Assembly: GCA_022749755.1 (NCBI GenBank)
Contig: CM040453.1
Span: 2,626,102-2,690,101, forward strand
From: Azadirachta indica
Taxonomy: Eukaryota > Streptophyta > Magnoliopsida > Sapindales > Meliaceae
Reading direction: 5' to 3'
Length of the DNA: 64,000 nucleotides
Shown here: positions 38,290-52,524 of the stretch, piece by piece
Layout of the letters: every line of letters starts with the position of its first letter
Numbering within the stretch: the stretch's first letter is position 1
Made by a program: the position numbers and the translations under genes
The notes under the pieces: generated by a model
Database searches by the model: none
Told to the model about the DNA's origin: nothing
The model's input: only the letters and a program-made list of their open reading frames with translations

Positions 38290-39074
38290 ATGGCAGCGCT
38301 GCAGAAGGTGAAGTTGAAGTTTTACGTTGACACAAATGCTGAGAAAGTGCTTTTTGCGGAAGCCGACAAAGACTTCACAGATTTTCTCATCTACCTTCTT
38401 TCTCTACCTCTTGGCACTGTCGCCAAGCTCTTGAAAGGAAGATACATGATCGGTTGCTTAGGCAGCCTGTACGAGAGCCTTGAAAAGATAAATGAAACAT
38501 ATCTGCAGCCAAACCAAAGCAAGGACTCACTGCTAAATCCCAAACCTCCTGTTTACACCACTGAAATCCCTCTTCGACTTTCTGATCTTCAACTGAATTC
38601 CAGAGCTTCATATTCTTGTTCGTACGGCCATTGTGCTTATACAGCAGATGTTCCAAACTTGCTTTGTCCTGACTGCAAGGGGAAAATGTCGTATGCTACT
38701 TCTTATGTTGCACCATCGACTACAAACACAGGTTATGTTACTGGAAGATTTGTGAAAAATTTAGTGATTTACCTGGTATTGGATAATTTCGAATTTACAA
38801 GTACGTCTGCTGAACTTGTTTTCACTTTGCTTAACGATTTCCAAGTGAAGAATGTTAGTACACTTGAGAAGATCGACGTTGAGTTGGGCGTAGAAGAGGT
38901 ATGTTATATATATTTATTTATATATATGTATAACTTTAGAATTTACATATTTGAATAAAGATCTGATACGTATGCCTTGTTAAATAATTTTGTTAGGCTC
39001 TGAAGCTGCTGAAGTTAACTTTTGAAAGCAAGGAGGTTTTAACAAGTTTTCACTTTGCGAACAAGAGGCCCTAA
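38290..39074 (+). CDS. DUF674 family protein, copy 1
   Basis: Plant-specific family of unknown function (Pfam DUF674). Exons 38290-38898 and 38997-39074 encode 228 residues. The N-terminus has the family hallmark VKLKFYVDTNAEKVLFAEA, then DFLIYLLSLPLGTVAKLL. The middle carries cysteines in a possible zinc-binding pattern (CSYGH...LLCPDCKGKM, about residues 115-135). The C-terminal part follows the family's repeated hydrophobic layout, and exon 2 encodes the short tail ALKLLKLTFESKEVLTS. There is no signal peptide or membrane segment. It is intact, and is first in the cluster after a decayed copy. Function unknown. Confidence 0.9.
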
Positions 39075-40384
39075 CATCAATCTCATATTGTCGTTGCCAG
39101 AGTCATTAAATTTTAGATCTATTAGAAAATATTTCTCTCTTAATTGCTTATTGTTTTTCTCAAGTTGGTGTTATTTTAATGTTTTGTAAACTAAGATCTT
39201 TGTATGTAAGGTTCGAAAATATATATGAATGTATATGTATATATAGAGTGTTGTTTAACAAAAATACTATTGTAATAACAAAAAAAAAAAAAAAAGGGAG
39301 ATCTTAAAAGAAAAGAAAATACAAATAAAAGCATACAACGCAAGTACAAAAAATGGTAGCTAGAAAATTCCTCTGTATCTTTAGACAAGACTGTCAAGAC
39401 TTTAGAAGGGGAGCTTCCCCACCAAGTGCAAATTTCTCATTGAATTGAAGAGTACATGATGTATTAACAACAAAATCTGCGAACACTATTGTTTTCTCTC
39501 AAGGTAAGTGAACCTAAAATTCATAAATTTTAGAATTTCGCAAGAGTACAAGGATAGGAAGATACATGAAAGTTTACCTACCAACCATTTATCACTAACA
39601 CGAAATTGCTCTCAACCCATGGAATAGACCAAACCTTACAAAAATTATTATCAAGCTAACTGTTTGATTAATTATTGATGCACATGATCTTTTGCTTTTG
39701 AAATGCTTTAATCATTCATTTTGGTGTAAATGAAATACGCTTTTCAACCACTTTGGATATTAATTGCTGGCCCTTTCAATCTAGCTATATCTCCCCTCCA
39801 ATTCTCCTCATCGCCTTTTGTATTAATTTGATCTCTGCCTTTGCATTTTTGCATACATGGCGTGCAAAGTTTTAAATCATTTTAGTACGTATTTTACCTA
39901 CTTTCAAAGAATTAATATATTATACATTAATAACATACAAATGTAAAAATTGAAGCAAGACTATTTTTATTTTGTAAACTGTGTGTTGTTGTAATATCAT
40001 CGAGCCAAAAATTTCTCTAAATTATGGTAAAATACAAAGAGAGAGAAATTAGGCAGCACAGACTCCGTAATTAACAAGAGCAAGAACGGGCCGCTCCACT
40101 TTCACGTTTTCTTGTATTCCCACATTTATCCATTCCTTGCTCTAACTTGCTGCCTTTTCGTTGGTTTATTTCAGAGTTCTGTGTGAGTCCTACCACACGG
40201 AAGTTGCTTGCTATGGAAGCAACAATATGTAGTTTGCTTTTTCTACGTAAATTGATTTTTTCTGTAAAAAAAAAAAAAAAAAAAAAAGGAAGGAAATTAT
40301 TATGCAGCCTATATATGTGAATGTGTGATGTCGACTTTTCTTTCCTAAGTCCGTGGTTCCAATACTCCACACTGAATCACATCA

Positions 40385-41262
40385 ATGGCGGCAGCTTCAA
40401 ATGTGAGGTTGAAGCTTCTCATTAACACAATGGATCACAAGGTACTTTTCGCCGAAGCTGGCAAAGATTTCGTAGATTTTCTCTTCTATCTCTTGTCTTT
40501 GCCAGTTGGCGCTGTTGTTAAGCTCGTTGAAAAGAATAACATGGTGGGTTCTCTTGGTGCACTTTATCAAAGTATTGAAGCTCTCAGTGAAACCTACATC
40601 CAAGCAAACCAAACCAAGAACTCAATTCTAAATCCCAAATCCCCTGCATGTTCCCCTAGTATTCGTCTTTTGGAGCTGTCTAATAATGAATTGAAACCTC
40701 GAAAATTTTACACTTGTTCTAATTACTATACTGCAAGTGCGGCATCGTTCAGCTTTAATAACGTTCCCACCGGCGCCACATACACTCGTCATTTGTATGT
40801 GTCTGATGTTCCAAATGCGCCTTGTCCTAGTTGCAAAGTGTGCATGAATGCTGAGATGTCTTATGTTCTTCCGGCGACAGCGAGTAAAGCGGCGGAGGTG
40901 GCTGAGGGAGGGTTTGTTAAAGGGGTGGTGAGTTACATGGTAACGGATAATTTAGAGGTGACACCAATGTCTACTATTTCTTGTATTACTCTGCTTAACA
41001 AGTTTAAGATTAAGGATTTGGGTTCACTTGAGGAGAGAATTGTTGATTTTGGGGTTGATGAGGTATGCCTACTGGTCTGTTGCTGATCATCTGTTGTCTT
41101 TGTAAATTATTTTCTAGATTTTGCGTTTAATCATTAAGAGTTTTACAGATACTGAAGCATTTTTAATTCTTGGTTGCTGATTAGGGTTTAAAGCTGCTGA
41201 AGTCATCTATGGAATGCAAGACTGTTTTGACAAGTGTTTTCCTTGGGAATATGCAAGCATAA
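40385..41262 (+). CDS. DUF674 family protein, copy 2
   Basis: Exons 40385-41062 and 41185-41262 encode 251 residues. The start is supported by the family N-terminus MAAASNVRLKLLINT. It then reads VLFAEAGKDFVDFLFYLLSL, a strong match to copies 1 and 4. The cysteine region is longer than in the others: a Ser/Ala/Thr-rich insert separates YTCSNYY from DVPNAPCPSCKVC. The tail exon reads GLKLLKSSMECKTVLTSVFL. It is intact, in tandem with copy 1 (1.3 kb between them), and the intron sits at the same place as in the other copies. Molecular function is not known for this family. Confidence 0.9.
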
Positions 41263-41693
41263 TAAGTTTAATTTCTGGGTTGTAAATTTCTTTTTGAGTT
41301 ATCCATCTTACGTATATTCTACCGGTTATGCTCTTTAATGTTAAACATTTTCAACTGCTTTGGATGATAATTATCTCTAGTTTGCTCTGTATTGTTCTGT
41401 TCCAGGGTTCTCTTATCGTATCTATTGGTCCTTTGTTTGAGATAACCATTGCTTCTGATGTCCTTTTCCTCTCTTCTCAATTTACATTTTTTAATCTCAT
41501 GTCTTAAATTGTAAGAGTTGTTTATGACAAATTCTTGAAATATTTGCTGTGGATTTGATTGAGAAAGAATGTTGAGGATAGCTAATACTTGTGATCTTAT
41601 TAAATTTCCTGAGCATTTGCATAGGCAACCTAAAAGATAACATAACCCAACTTAGTCGCCTTCCAATTCTTATACATGCACTGAAGAAAAGCC

Positions 41694-41984
41694 ATGGCCG
41701 CATTCAAAGTGAAGTTGAAGCTACTAATAGACCCAAAGGTTCATAGAGTCCTATTTGCTGAAGCTAGGAAATACTTCACATTGTTGCTGTCTGATCCTGA
41801 ACTGAAGCCTAGAAAATTCTTCATGTGTCCTGGGTGCCTTTTAGAGGTGTCTGATGTTCCAGACTTGCTTTGTGTTGATTGCAAGGAAGCAATGACTGAT
41901 GAGGTGGCACATATATTAGATGCTTTGTTTCTCTCTTTGGTTCTGGTCTGGGATCATCTATGCAATGCATTGCAGTTTTATTAA
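41694..41984 (+). pseudogene. Truncated DUF674 copy 3
   Basis: The open frame begins with the family N-terminus (MAAFKVKLKLLIDPKVHRVL) but jumps after about residue 30 straight to the cysteine region (PELKPRKFFMCPGC...LLCVDCKEAM). That omits roughly 80 family residues. After the cysteines it leaves homology and stops at 96 residues. A possible remnant of the second exon (RLMKVSKNAEA-like frame) lies near 42290-42330. It is most likely a deletion derivative. If expressed it would be a small protein with two CxxC motifs, the first of which (CPGC) is complete here but not in copies 1, 2 and 4. Confidence 0.75.
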
Positions 41985-43078
41985 TTCTTTTCTTTGGGAA
42001 TGCTCGTGTGTTTGAAGACTTTGTCTTAATGAAGCAATGCCGTGGAACTTGAAGAAATAAAATTTTTTATTGTATTCCTTGAGAGAGGGTGGAAGAGTAG
42101 TTAGTGATTTCGCAGGTACATGTGAGAAGAGATTTTTTGCTTTAAAAAATTAAAAAAAAAATTCTGGTTATTTATGATTCATCATGGAGCAAATCGCTGC
42201 AATTTGTTTCCCTTACATTTTTAACATTAATTTAGTTGGTGGAATCTATATATGAGCATCAAGAGTTGAATTGGATGATATTTTAGGCCTCCAGGCTGAT
42301 GAAGGTATCAAAGAATGCGGAAGCTGCTTGCTTGAAATTAGCTGTTTTTCATTCTATTATTTTTTATTTTAATGTTTTGGGTTTCTGAAATACTGTCTTT
42401 TAACATTTCTTTCGGCTTGATCTGTTGCAGTGCCTATGAAAAGAGAAAAAAAAACTATAATTAATTGCTAAACAATATTGCTCATGGCCCTTAACTCTGT
42501 GATTTAGTTTTTTTAAGTCAAAACTTCCATTCATTTGCTTGTTTAATTTCAAATACCGTGTTATCCATTGTAAACGTTCATAACTTCTAGAATAATTTAT
42601 AATCATATTCCATCGTCCAATTGATAGGTTTTTAAATTCAGGTTTTCAGATTTATTCAGTTTAAGAGGATTTTCGCCCTGCTACTTGCACATTGTTTTAA
42701 AGTAATTGCCACCACGGTCGTATTTCAGGTTTCTTGAAAACAAATGTAAATGAACCAAATATCCTGAGCAGCCAAAAGCAGTATATGGGTGGTGTCTGTC
42801 GCTGCTTCTTCAAAACAAATCCCGTATCGTGAAGCAAAAATTATAAATGCAGAATCATTCTCAAATTCATGTAGGCCAAGAACAAAGCATATTAGATTTA
42901 GAAACTATATCTAATCACCACCCAGAGAAATTTAAGAATAATAAGAAGCCAAAGAAAGAGAGCATGACTAATATGGAAGTGCAAAAACCCAAAAGCATTG
43001 AGTTCTTCTCAAGGAAAAGAAGAAGCCTGACGGTTCTACCACTTCGACAATTACTCTAATCAGCTACGGCTTCTTTCA

Positions 43079-43897
43079 TCATGGACCAGTATTCCATAAG
43101 AAAACACTTGTTAAAGCTGTCTTACATTCCAAAGATGCCTTCAGCAGCTTCAAAGCCTAACCATGGCACCAAACATATATTAGCATCTATATAGATATAT
43201 ATAGATCAGCCATATGCACATTTTTAACGTAGGTATACATGTGGTAATTAAGATAAACAGATGGTCAACGTACCTCTTCCATGCCCCCATACACAATTCT
43301 CTCCTCAAGTGAACTAAAATCATTGACGCTGCATTTCTTAAGTAGCAAAGTAATGGCAGATATAGTAGACATAGGCATCACTTCTAAATTATCCGTCACC
43401 ATGTAATTCACCAATCCTTTGACAAAACCTCCCTCACCAAATATTGGGACCGTGTTTGCAGTAGTTGGAGAAACATAAGACAACTCATAGGTCATCTCTG
43501 CCTTGCAAGTAGGACAGAGCAAATTTGGAACTTCAGCCACATAAGAGTGGTTAGCATTGTTAGAACACGAGTAGAACGCTTGAGTTTCCGGTTCATGATT
43601 AGACAGAAAAAGAGATAATCCAGTAGCAGATATTGGAGGTTTGGGATTGAGCAACTTGGTCTTGCTTTGATTTGGTTGCATATGGTTCATGCTAAAGGTT
43701 TCAAGGCTTTTATGAAGATCATCTATGCAACCCGTCATATTTTTCTGTGCTAAAAGTTTAACAACAGTACCAATAGGCAAAGAAAAAAGGTGGAACAGAA
43801 AGTCTAGAAAGTCTTTACCAACTTCAGCAACGATAACTCTGCGAGCATTTGTGTCAATTAGAAGCTTCAACCTCATTTTGGACTTGGAAGCTGCCAT
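43079..43897 (-). CDS. DUF674 family protein, copy 4 (inverted)
   Basis: Exons 43897-43274 and 43156-43079 on the minus strand encode 233 residues. The start is set at MAASKSKMRLKLLIDT. A good 3' splice site (ATGATGCAG|GTT) lies just before this ATG, so the in-frame ATGs slightly upstream are probably inside a 5' UTR intron. Hallmarks are VIVAEVGKDFLDFLFHLFSL, a cysteine region YSCSNNANHSYVAEVPNLLC followed by PTCK, and the tail exon ALKLLKASLECKTALTS. Intact; it faces the three plus-strand copies tail to tail. Function unknown. Confidence 0.88.
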
Positions 43898-46800
43898 AAC
43901 CTGCATCATAGAAGAATGCAGCAGCTGTTTAAGATGTCAATTATTCAAGACACGGAAGCCAACCCAATATATATTTCACACAAGCAATATACATGAAGAT
44001 CGATTAGGACAAATATATGTAACAGCATTTTAGACCTTGATGTCTCACCACCTCGGCATAAACTAGTTCAAATGAGAGCACTTGAAATAAAGAATATATA
44101 CTAAAAAATGTTACAGAACAATTAAAGTTTCACCTAAGATCATCATCATCTATTTCCACAATGCTTGAGTTTTGGAATAGTATAAATTAAAGATTGTTGG
44201 AATATATGCTAGGATCCAACATGAATTAGTAAATAACAGGTTCTGTTTCCATGGTTACTTGGCTCTTCAACTTTATATAAATCAAGAACACTTGTATATG
44301 AGACGTAAAGGGTGTCTTTAAAAGGGATTTCTTAGAACACACTCATGAGCAAAAACGCTTTTTTAACACAGCTTTCAGAAAAGCACCTATCAAAGAACTT
44401 CTAAGAGTTCTTTATCCTAAAAATGGTTTTTCAGAAAATATCAATTCCGTTACGCATGCTACATTTGTTTAAGATTAACATATCAATTGCCACATCACAT
44501 ATTACAGAACATGTAAATTGCAACAGTGAATTCATGCACATATTGCAAACATGGTAAAACCCCTAGACTCACGTTGGTCCCTCTCACTTGTTCCTGTTCA
44601 CCCACACTCTTAAGTTTTCTCTCATCAAATTATTTTTCTTTACAAAAATAAAGAACTCATCAATGTAAACTAACAATCCTTCTTGAAAGTGAGAAAGTTT
44701 TATGTGTAAAAGTTTTTTTCAACATACAGAAATCACAAAACAATCTTGCTTAAAATATAAACGGAACTGAGTTAACAAAAGCACGGGGAGACTACCAGAG
44801 CGACAGCGAAACTACGGGGTGATGGCGATCTCCGAGATGAGCCCAGAGACAAATGTAATGGCACTGGATTAGAGCTGGGACTAGGGTTTTGGGAGAGCTT
44901 TTATTGGGATGCGCGCGCAAACGTGAGGAAGAAGAAACCGGAAATTAAGAAATAAATGGGAAAAAGAAAAATGTTCCCAAAAATATTTGCCAAATTTATT
45001 TTTTAATCCAAATAATTTAAAAATTATTTATTTAGCTGCTCACTTGTTTAAGTATATCATTATTAGTATTATTAGACTTGAAATTTCATGATTTACACAG
45101 TTATACAGTTAATTTCTAAAACTGAGTTACTAAACAACACTAGTACCGATTTTGAACAAGATTTTTTTTAATGAATTAAGAATTTAATGTACATTATAAC
45201 ATATTTTAGAGACCTAACAACTAGGTGATGAGTATTCAACAGTAAAATATGAATTCAATTAAAATATCCTTTGATTAAGTTTATAGGATAAATTATGCAA
45301 CTTTCCTTCAATGGAAACGAAGATACTGTCGTCAAGATCAGCTACTTTCGGCTAATATATTCTTTTGTCTATAATACTATTGCAGCTCGTCACTCCTCAA
45401 AGTAGACCCATATTGAAGATATCATTTATTGAATATAATATGAATAAATTGCTGACATTTGCTATAACATTCCTATAACTCCAGAAAGTATTCAATATCA
45501 ATTATAAAAAAAAAAAACTCTCAACACAAAGTAACCAAGAAGTTTTTTTTCTCTTTTGCATATGAAATTTGAACTCTTTTGGCTTCGACATCATCGAAAC
45601 CAATCCAAGATATTAGTTCACAACATAACTTGAATTGTATATAACAGAAATAATAGGCCGTATTGTTGAATGTAATTCTTAATTACTCTGTAGGGCACAC
45701 ATCTATTTGCAGTAATAACTAGTCCTGTTACTGTTGCACCGATACATTGGCTTTTATTTTCTAAGAAATAGTACTGAATTAGAATTGAACTGATTGACTT
45801 TAGTTCGATTAAGCTTTTTAAAACTTTTTCTTCAAAAATTTTTCTTACCCCTTTTTGTAGAAAATAAAAACGATATCATTTTGATGAACCAAAATGATGT
45901 TAGTTTTCTAAGTAACGTAACAAAGAAAATAAAATAAATATGGAGTAATTTTAAATTTTCACTATAGTTCAGTTTTGTGACACCAATACCAAAACCAAAA
46001 TGAATATTATAGTTTTTAAATAAGAAAACCAAAAATTCAACTGAATAAATTAAGAACTGAACCAAAATTGTTGGTTTCAATTTGATCCAATTTAATTTTC
46101 AAAGTCTCGATTTTTTTTTGCCGATCCCTATTTAAATTGTATAGAGTCTGCATGAACACAGTTTATATATAATATAATTATTGACAAATTAAATGTCTGA
46201 AAATTATTTTTTAAAAAATATAAAATACTTTATAGGAATGAGACTGATTGGTATGTATTTATTTAATAAATAATCAATTTAATAATTTATTGTATTACTT
46301 CTTCATTTAAAATCATGATATTATTTTAAAAAATTATGTATAAATGTTATGATTGGTAATTTTATTTCATTATTAACGTTATAACCACAATTTTATTGAT
46401 AATTATTTTTTTATTAGTAGGCATAATTATGATTGATTTTTACTATCGTTGAAGTTATAATTATGATTATTATTGATATTATAGTCATTAGTGTTATCAA
46501 TTTAGTATTGTTAGTGATAATATGATCAAGTTAAAAATAATTTAGTGTTTAACTTCACACTATCATAAGTTTGAAAATTTATGTCTGGGTGTGACATTTT
46601 AAACGTATTATAGCTTACTTGCTTAATGTTGATATCTAAATTCAAAAATCTAATCATTCATCTTAGATGGATCACATATAATTTAATATTATGATGATTA
46701 AGTTGAGTCATTAAATTAAAACGCAACATATCTAATTAAATAATACCACGTAACTTAAAAAAAAAAAAAATTGGAAGACTAGAAAGTCCAAAAGCGTATG

Positions 46801-47250
46801 TGTTAAAAGCAAACAGGTCGGCTCCTGTTTGCTTTTAGAAAAGTTGCCTACGATGATTTGCTTTCCTGTTTGGATCTAAAAAGAAAAAGAGAGAAAAAAT
46901 CAAACAAATTAAAAGTTACAGGCAACTCAAAGAAACAAGTCTTTTCTAAGCACTTCTATTGTCCTGTAAAATTATAATTTCTGCTATCCTACAAGATTGC
47001 AATTAAGAGACTTTGCATGAAATATACCTGCTATTCTTCTTCTTCTTTTTTTCTTCCTCTTCCTCTTCCACTTCTTCGTGGTCGACCAAAACTTGAGCCT
47101 TCAATTTGTTTGAAGAACTAAAAAGTCAAAAGAGCCATGAAGCCTCTCAACTGGAAAAGCAGAGACCAGAGATCTTTCTGCCAGCGAATCCCCGTTCAAA
47201 TCCTAAGATCTTTGCTTACGAGACGAGGATTTGGGCGGGAAAACGAGTAA
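43898..47250. other. AT-rich spacer between DUF674 copy 4 and RPL23A
   Basis: No gene recognised in about 3.3 kb. A GC-richer patch at about 44770-44930 may be the first untranslated exon or promoter of DUF674 copy 4. 45000-46800 is very AT-rich. A perfect hairpin lies at 46804-46837. Confidence 0.5.
46804..46837. repeat. Perfect 14-bp inverted repeat, 6-bp loop
   Basis: TAAAAGCAAACAGG (46804-46817), loop TCGGCT, then CCTGTTTGCTTTTA (46824-46837). No T-run or gene end lies beside it, so it is not obviously a terminator. Confidence 0.95.
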
Positions 47251-47263
47251 GCTGTTCCAGTAA

Positions 47264-47757
47264 GGCCCATCAACATCCAAATTTAAGTGTTTGTTGTCAA
47301 AAGCTCATCAATTACTGGGCTTCCTAACAAGCCGATACTGTATCTGAAACAGGTCTGTAATTGGGCCTAGAATCCCTAACATGAAAACCCGGCCCGCAAA
47401 GAAACTAAGTGATGTTAGTAATTCTTGGAACGTTTATATAGATCCATTTTCGTCTTGCGGAACCCTACTCTGCGGCCGCAGCAACTCCTCTCCCGTCTCC
47501 CGCAGGTCTGTTGTAATGTAAAAGAGTTTACTTTTTCTCCTTGCGAGCACATTCATTTGTTTCTAAACACATTATTGTCAAGTAATAAAGTTTCTTTTTG
47601 ACTGTTCTTAATAATTTTGTTATACAGATCTGATTGTGTTTTTTTTTATTTTTGTGATTTTTTTAGTGTGTTTATTCGAATTTATTCTCGTAGTTGTTAG
47701 AATTTAATTTTCTGGGCTAATCCTTTTCGTGGTTTGTTTGGTTTCCTGTCTTAACAG
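47264..47757 (+). promoter_or_regulatory. RPL23A promoter and 5' UTR intron
   Basis: Three site II-type motifs (TGGGCC/TGGGCT or complement) at 47264-47269, 47316-47321 and 47362-47367 precede a TATATA at 47435-47440. Site II elements are typical of plant ribosomal-protein promoters. A leader intron is predicted at 47506-47757 (CCGCAG|GTCTG to TTAACAG|GTTTAG), ending about 30 bp before the start codon. Confidence 0.65.
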
Positions 47758-47786
47758 GTTTAGAGGTGATTCATAGGAAGAGTCCA

Positions 47787-49253
<1,467 letters not shown>

Positions 49254-49898
49254 GCAGTAATACAATTTGTACTGTTAACATTTTTGTTAGGAGTGATGCA
49301 GTTTGTTAGGACTCCAATTTTTTTTTTTGGTTATTTTTAAATATTCACTGGAATCTATCTTTTATATATTGAGCTTTTGCATTTGATGCCTGTTAACATT
49401 TGAAGTGCTTAAATATTTCTGTACCGAGTTTTTATGATTTAATGTCTTAGAGCATTTATTAAATTCTCTTACAGTCTTTGCATCTTTTGAAGCTTCCATC
49501 GTTAGATTTTCTTGTGTCTATGTTTCCTGACATCAAACAACTTAAAACTCACTGTTAGCATCCATAATTTTTGATGAGAATTAAAGTGATACGAAGTGAT
49601 TACAGATTAAACGAAACAGAAAATTATCTCATCATCAGGTAGAGAAATTCCAAGTTCACGGTGTTGACACTCCCAACAAAAAGATGACTTCAAATAAGTG
49701 TTTAAATTTTGCACTTGACAACGATTAAAGAAATTTAAAACGGCTGCTTTCGTTGCTCGGCATGATAAATATCGTCCGCCAAAGGGTAAATGATTAAGGA
49801 GAACAACAATTTTAATCCTCATAAAGTCTGGAAAATGCACAAAAGTGCTAGCTGTTTGAGAGATTTGACGTCTCAGGTCTGATAGGCATACAACCACA
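49254..49898. other. Convergent 3' flanks of RPL23A and PPL1
   Basis: About 0.65 kb between the two stop codons. It should hold both 3' UTRs. No other feature recognised. Confidence 0.5.
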
Positions 49899-52524
49899 TC
49901 AAACGTTGAAAATTTGAAAGGATTCTATGACTGTATGCAATCTATCTTTCATCTTCTCCCATCTTCTTTTTCATTGGCCCCTGTCGTCAAAGTGTAAAAC
50001 TTACCTGCCACTCAGAAGCAAACTTCGGTTAGAGTCTACCAGTTAAACATCATTCTGGAGAGTGCAACACTGATTTTGCTACAATACTAAAATGTCAGTA
50101 AAGCACTTCAAATTCACATCCAGTAGATAAGTTTCATACCATTGCCAACAGTGACTGCCCCAAGAGCATGGCGAATATAGTTGGGAGCCTGAGCTGTGAA
50201 CTCAAATGTGTAATAAGCTTTCCCGTCAACATCATTCTGTGGCACGCATACAAAAGTAGGTTCTATTAATCTAAACCAACATTTGCCAGAAAATTTTCAT
50301 TTCATAACACGCACTAGTTTGATTTAAATCTCTATTCTTTGTTGAAAGACATGCATTGTTCCAACACATCTTGCCAAATTGTAGAAGTTGATATTGGATA
50401 TCAAACCTCTGAAGCAGTAACTATCTTGGTTTTCTGGGTAGGAGGGGCCAAAACCTTTTTTATTAGAATTTCTGCAACCTGTGATCATTGAATAATGAAT
50501 GATAGTGCTCTTATCACATTAAGTAATTCTCACAAATCATAGGACCCAACGAAGCACAAAGAGAAAGATAAGAGTACTATGAGGCAAACCTCTTGTGGAG
50601 AGCCAAAGTCTCGAATATCCTGCTTGTTGGTTGGAATCATATTTACACTAACACTTTCTAATGGCTCAATGACATCTTTGAAAACCTTGTCTTGACCTTC
50701 AATGACTACTTCCTGCATACACATCCAAGATAAAGAAGGCATGCAAAATCAATGTTCCTTTGTCAATAATATGCTGTACATTGAAGGATCAACTAAAAAG
50801 AAATTTCATGGAAGGCAGAAGTAATATAATAGACTAGGGAATTGAAACCATAGCAACGCTTACCTGCCATCCAAACGGATAGAGAAATGAGTATCCATCC
50901 TTCTTGTCTGTGACTGATAGGAATCCCTTCTTACTTTCTGCAGCAACTGAACCATATCAAGGGTGTCTTCTTAAGATATCAGCCATCATTATTCAAGAAA
51001 CCAACGCACATCATAATCAGCAGGTGGCGTTGTTTTCAATGCTACTTGAGCACAAAATTGCAGAAATACAATGGGAATTTTAAGTAGTTTAATGAAAAAA
51101 CAAATGTTAATGTCCTCTGCATCTGGAAAACAGTGGTGCTTACACGATGCTGGTGTTGGTTAACAAGAGAAGAAGCCCAAGGAGCAATGACTCCAACAGC
51201 AATCATTTGGCGTCTTCCGCAATTATCTGCAAAAACATGTAAGTAAAATTAAAAAAAAAAAAGAAAAAGAAAAGAAAAATTATCGAGCATGTATGGCTGG
51301 TATAATGTAGTGCCTTGCTCATCAAATTAGAATCAATGTGAACAATACAACAAACAGTTTTTCACCTATATGGTACAAATTAATGACACGAGTCTCTTTT
51401 CCATGTGTCCAGAACCCTTTTTATCCACAATAAAATATACGATGCTGATGCTTAATTGTGTTTTCTCCCTACCTCCAGCTCCTCGTACGGAAGATACTTG
51501 CAACAAATTTAAATGAGTCATTTATATCCCTCATATTGACAAGAAGCATTTGTTGTTTGCAATATTGTGCTAAAGTTAAAAGACAAACAAACATTGTAAT
51601 TCTTTTGAATTTTTCAACACTTTATTAGTTTATCATACATATGATTAATATCATGTTAGGACTTCAATCTAAGGATCTAAAGTATGGCGGACAAGCATAG
51701 ATCATTGTTATTAAATATAAACAGCTGGACTGAAAAGAATTTTACAACCCATCAACAGTTCAAGATCAACCTTTGATTGTAAACAATTCCCAAAATAAAG
51801 CATTCTCTATAGTCTGGTCATTCTGGTTATGCCGTATGAACATAATCTTACTATCATAGTCTATGTTATTACTTTAAAACAAGTGAAGGGACTTGCAAGC
51901 TCCATTATGAAACTTTCAAACATTCCACATCCCCAATAGAATAAATAAATGAATAAATATTGTATGGACCAGGGGTAGGTCATCGACCTTCCCATAATTC
52001 ATGTCATATGCACCAACGCACATCACGTCATTGGAAATTCTGACATTTTCCTAACTACCTCGGAATTGTTCAAACTACCATGAGTTTTTTATTATAAAAT
52101 TCCTTTCTTATATCGATCAAGGTAAAACTTGTATACTGCATCCTCATGCATATGCAAGAATTCGTCAGAAACAAAAATGTCCAACAAATTCCTATCTTGC
52201 TCAAAACTGTTGAGTAAATAAGCAATGTGCATTGCGTAAGACTATGAAAATAAAAATCCAAACCCACCTTGGCAATTAGAAGAGGAAGCCATCGATGTAT
52301 GTTCAGCCTTTACAAGAAACGAAATTCCTCTTCTACACACACCGCCATGCTTTTGCATTCCCAGCTGAAACAAACAATAACCCACTTGACATCACGACTA
52401 GACAGAAAAATTTGCACATAACTCACATACAAACAGAAAGATAAGACAAATAACGCGTTACCTGAGGGAGAGAGTTGAGAAACGACGTTCTATGAGCAGA
52501 AGGAAAGTGTTGCAGAGACGCCAT
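49899..52524 (-). CDS. PPL1: PsbP-like protein 1 (thylakoid lumen), one frame break near the end
   Basis: A lumenal PsbP-domain protein; Arabidopsis PPL1 is needed for photosystem II repair. Exons, minus strand: 52524-52462, 52364-52268, 51226-51146, 50946-50864, 50712-50590, 50478-50407, 50236-50140, 50004-49899. The N-terminus is a chloroplast transit peptide, followed by a twin-arginine lumen signal (GRRQMIAVGVIAPW, R58-R59) and a likely cut after HLAA (A83). The PsbP domain runs from about residue 85 (SKKGFLSV, SFLYPFGWQ). In the last exon the A-run at 49967-49971 (T on the plus strand) is one base short of, or two over, what homologs need. The literal frame ends NEKEDGRR at 49949, whereas the conserved tail (WEKMKDRL...) continues in another frame to a stop at 49899. 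The third intron donor, GTGTAAG, is inferred from phase. Confidence 0.88.

Noticed and set aside
42847..43059. 70-codon open frame upstream of the DUF674 copy 4 tail
   Set aside because: No family resemblance, no splice context, and length compatible with chance; it lies just past the 3' end of copy 4.
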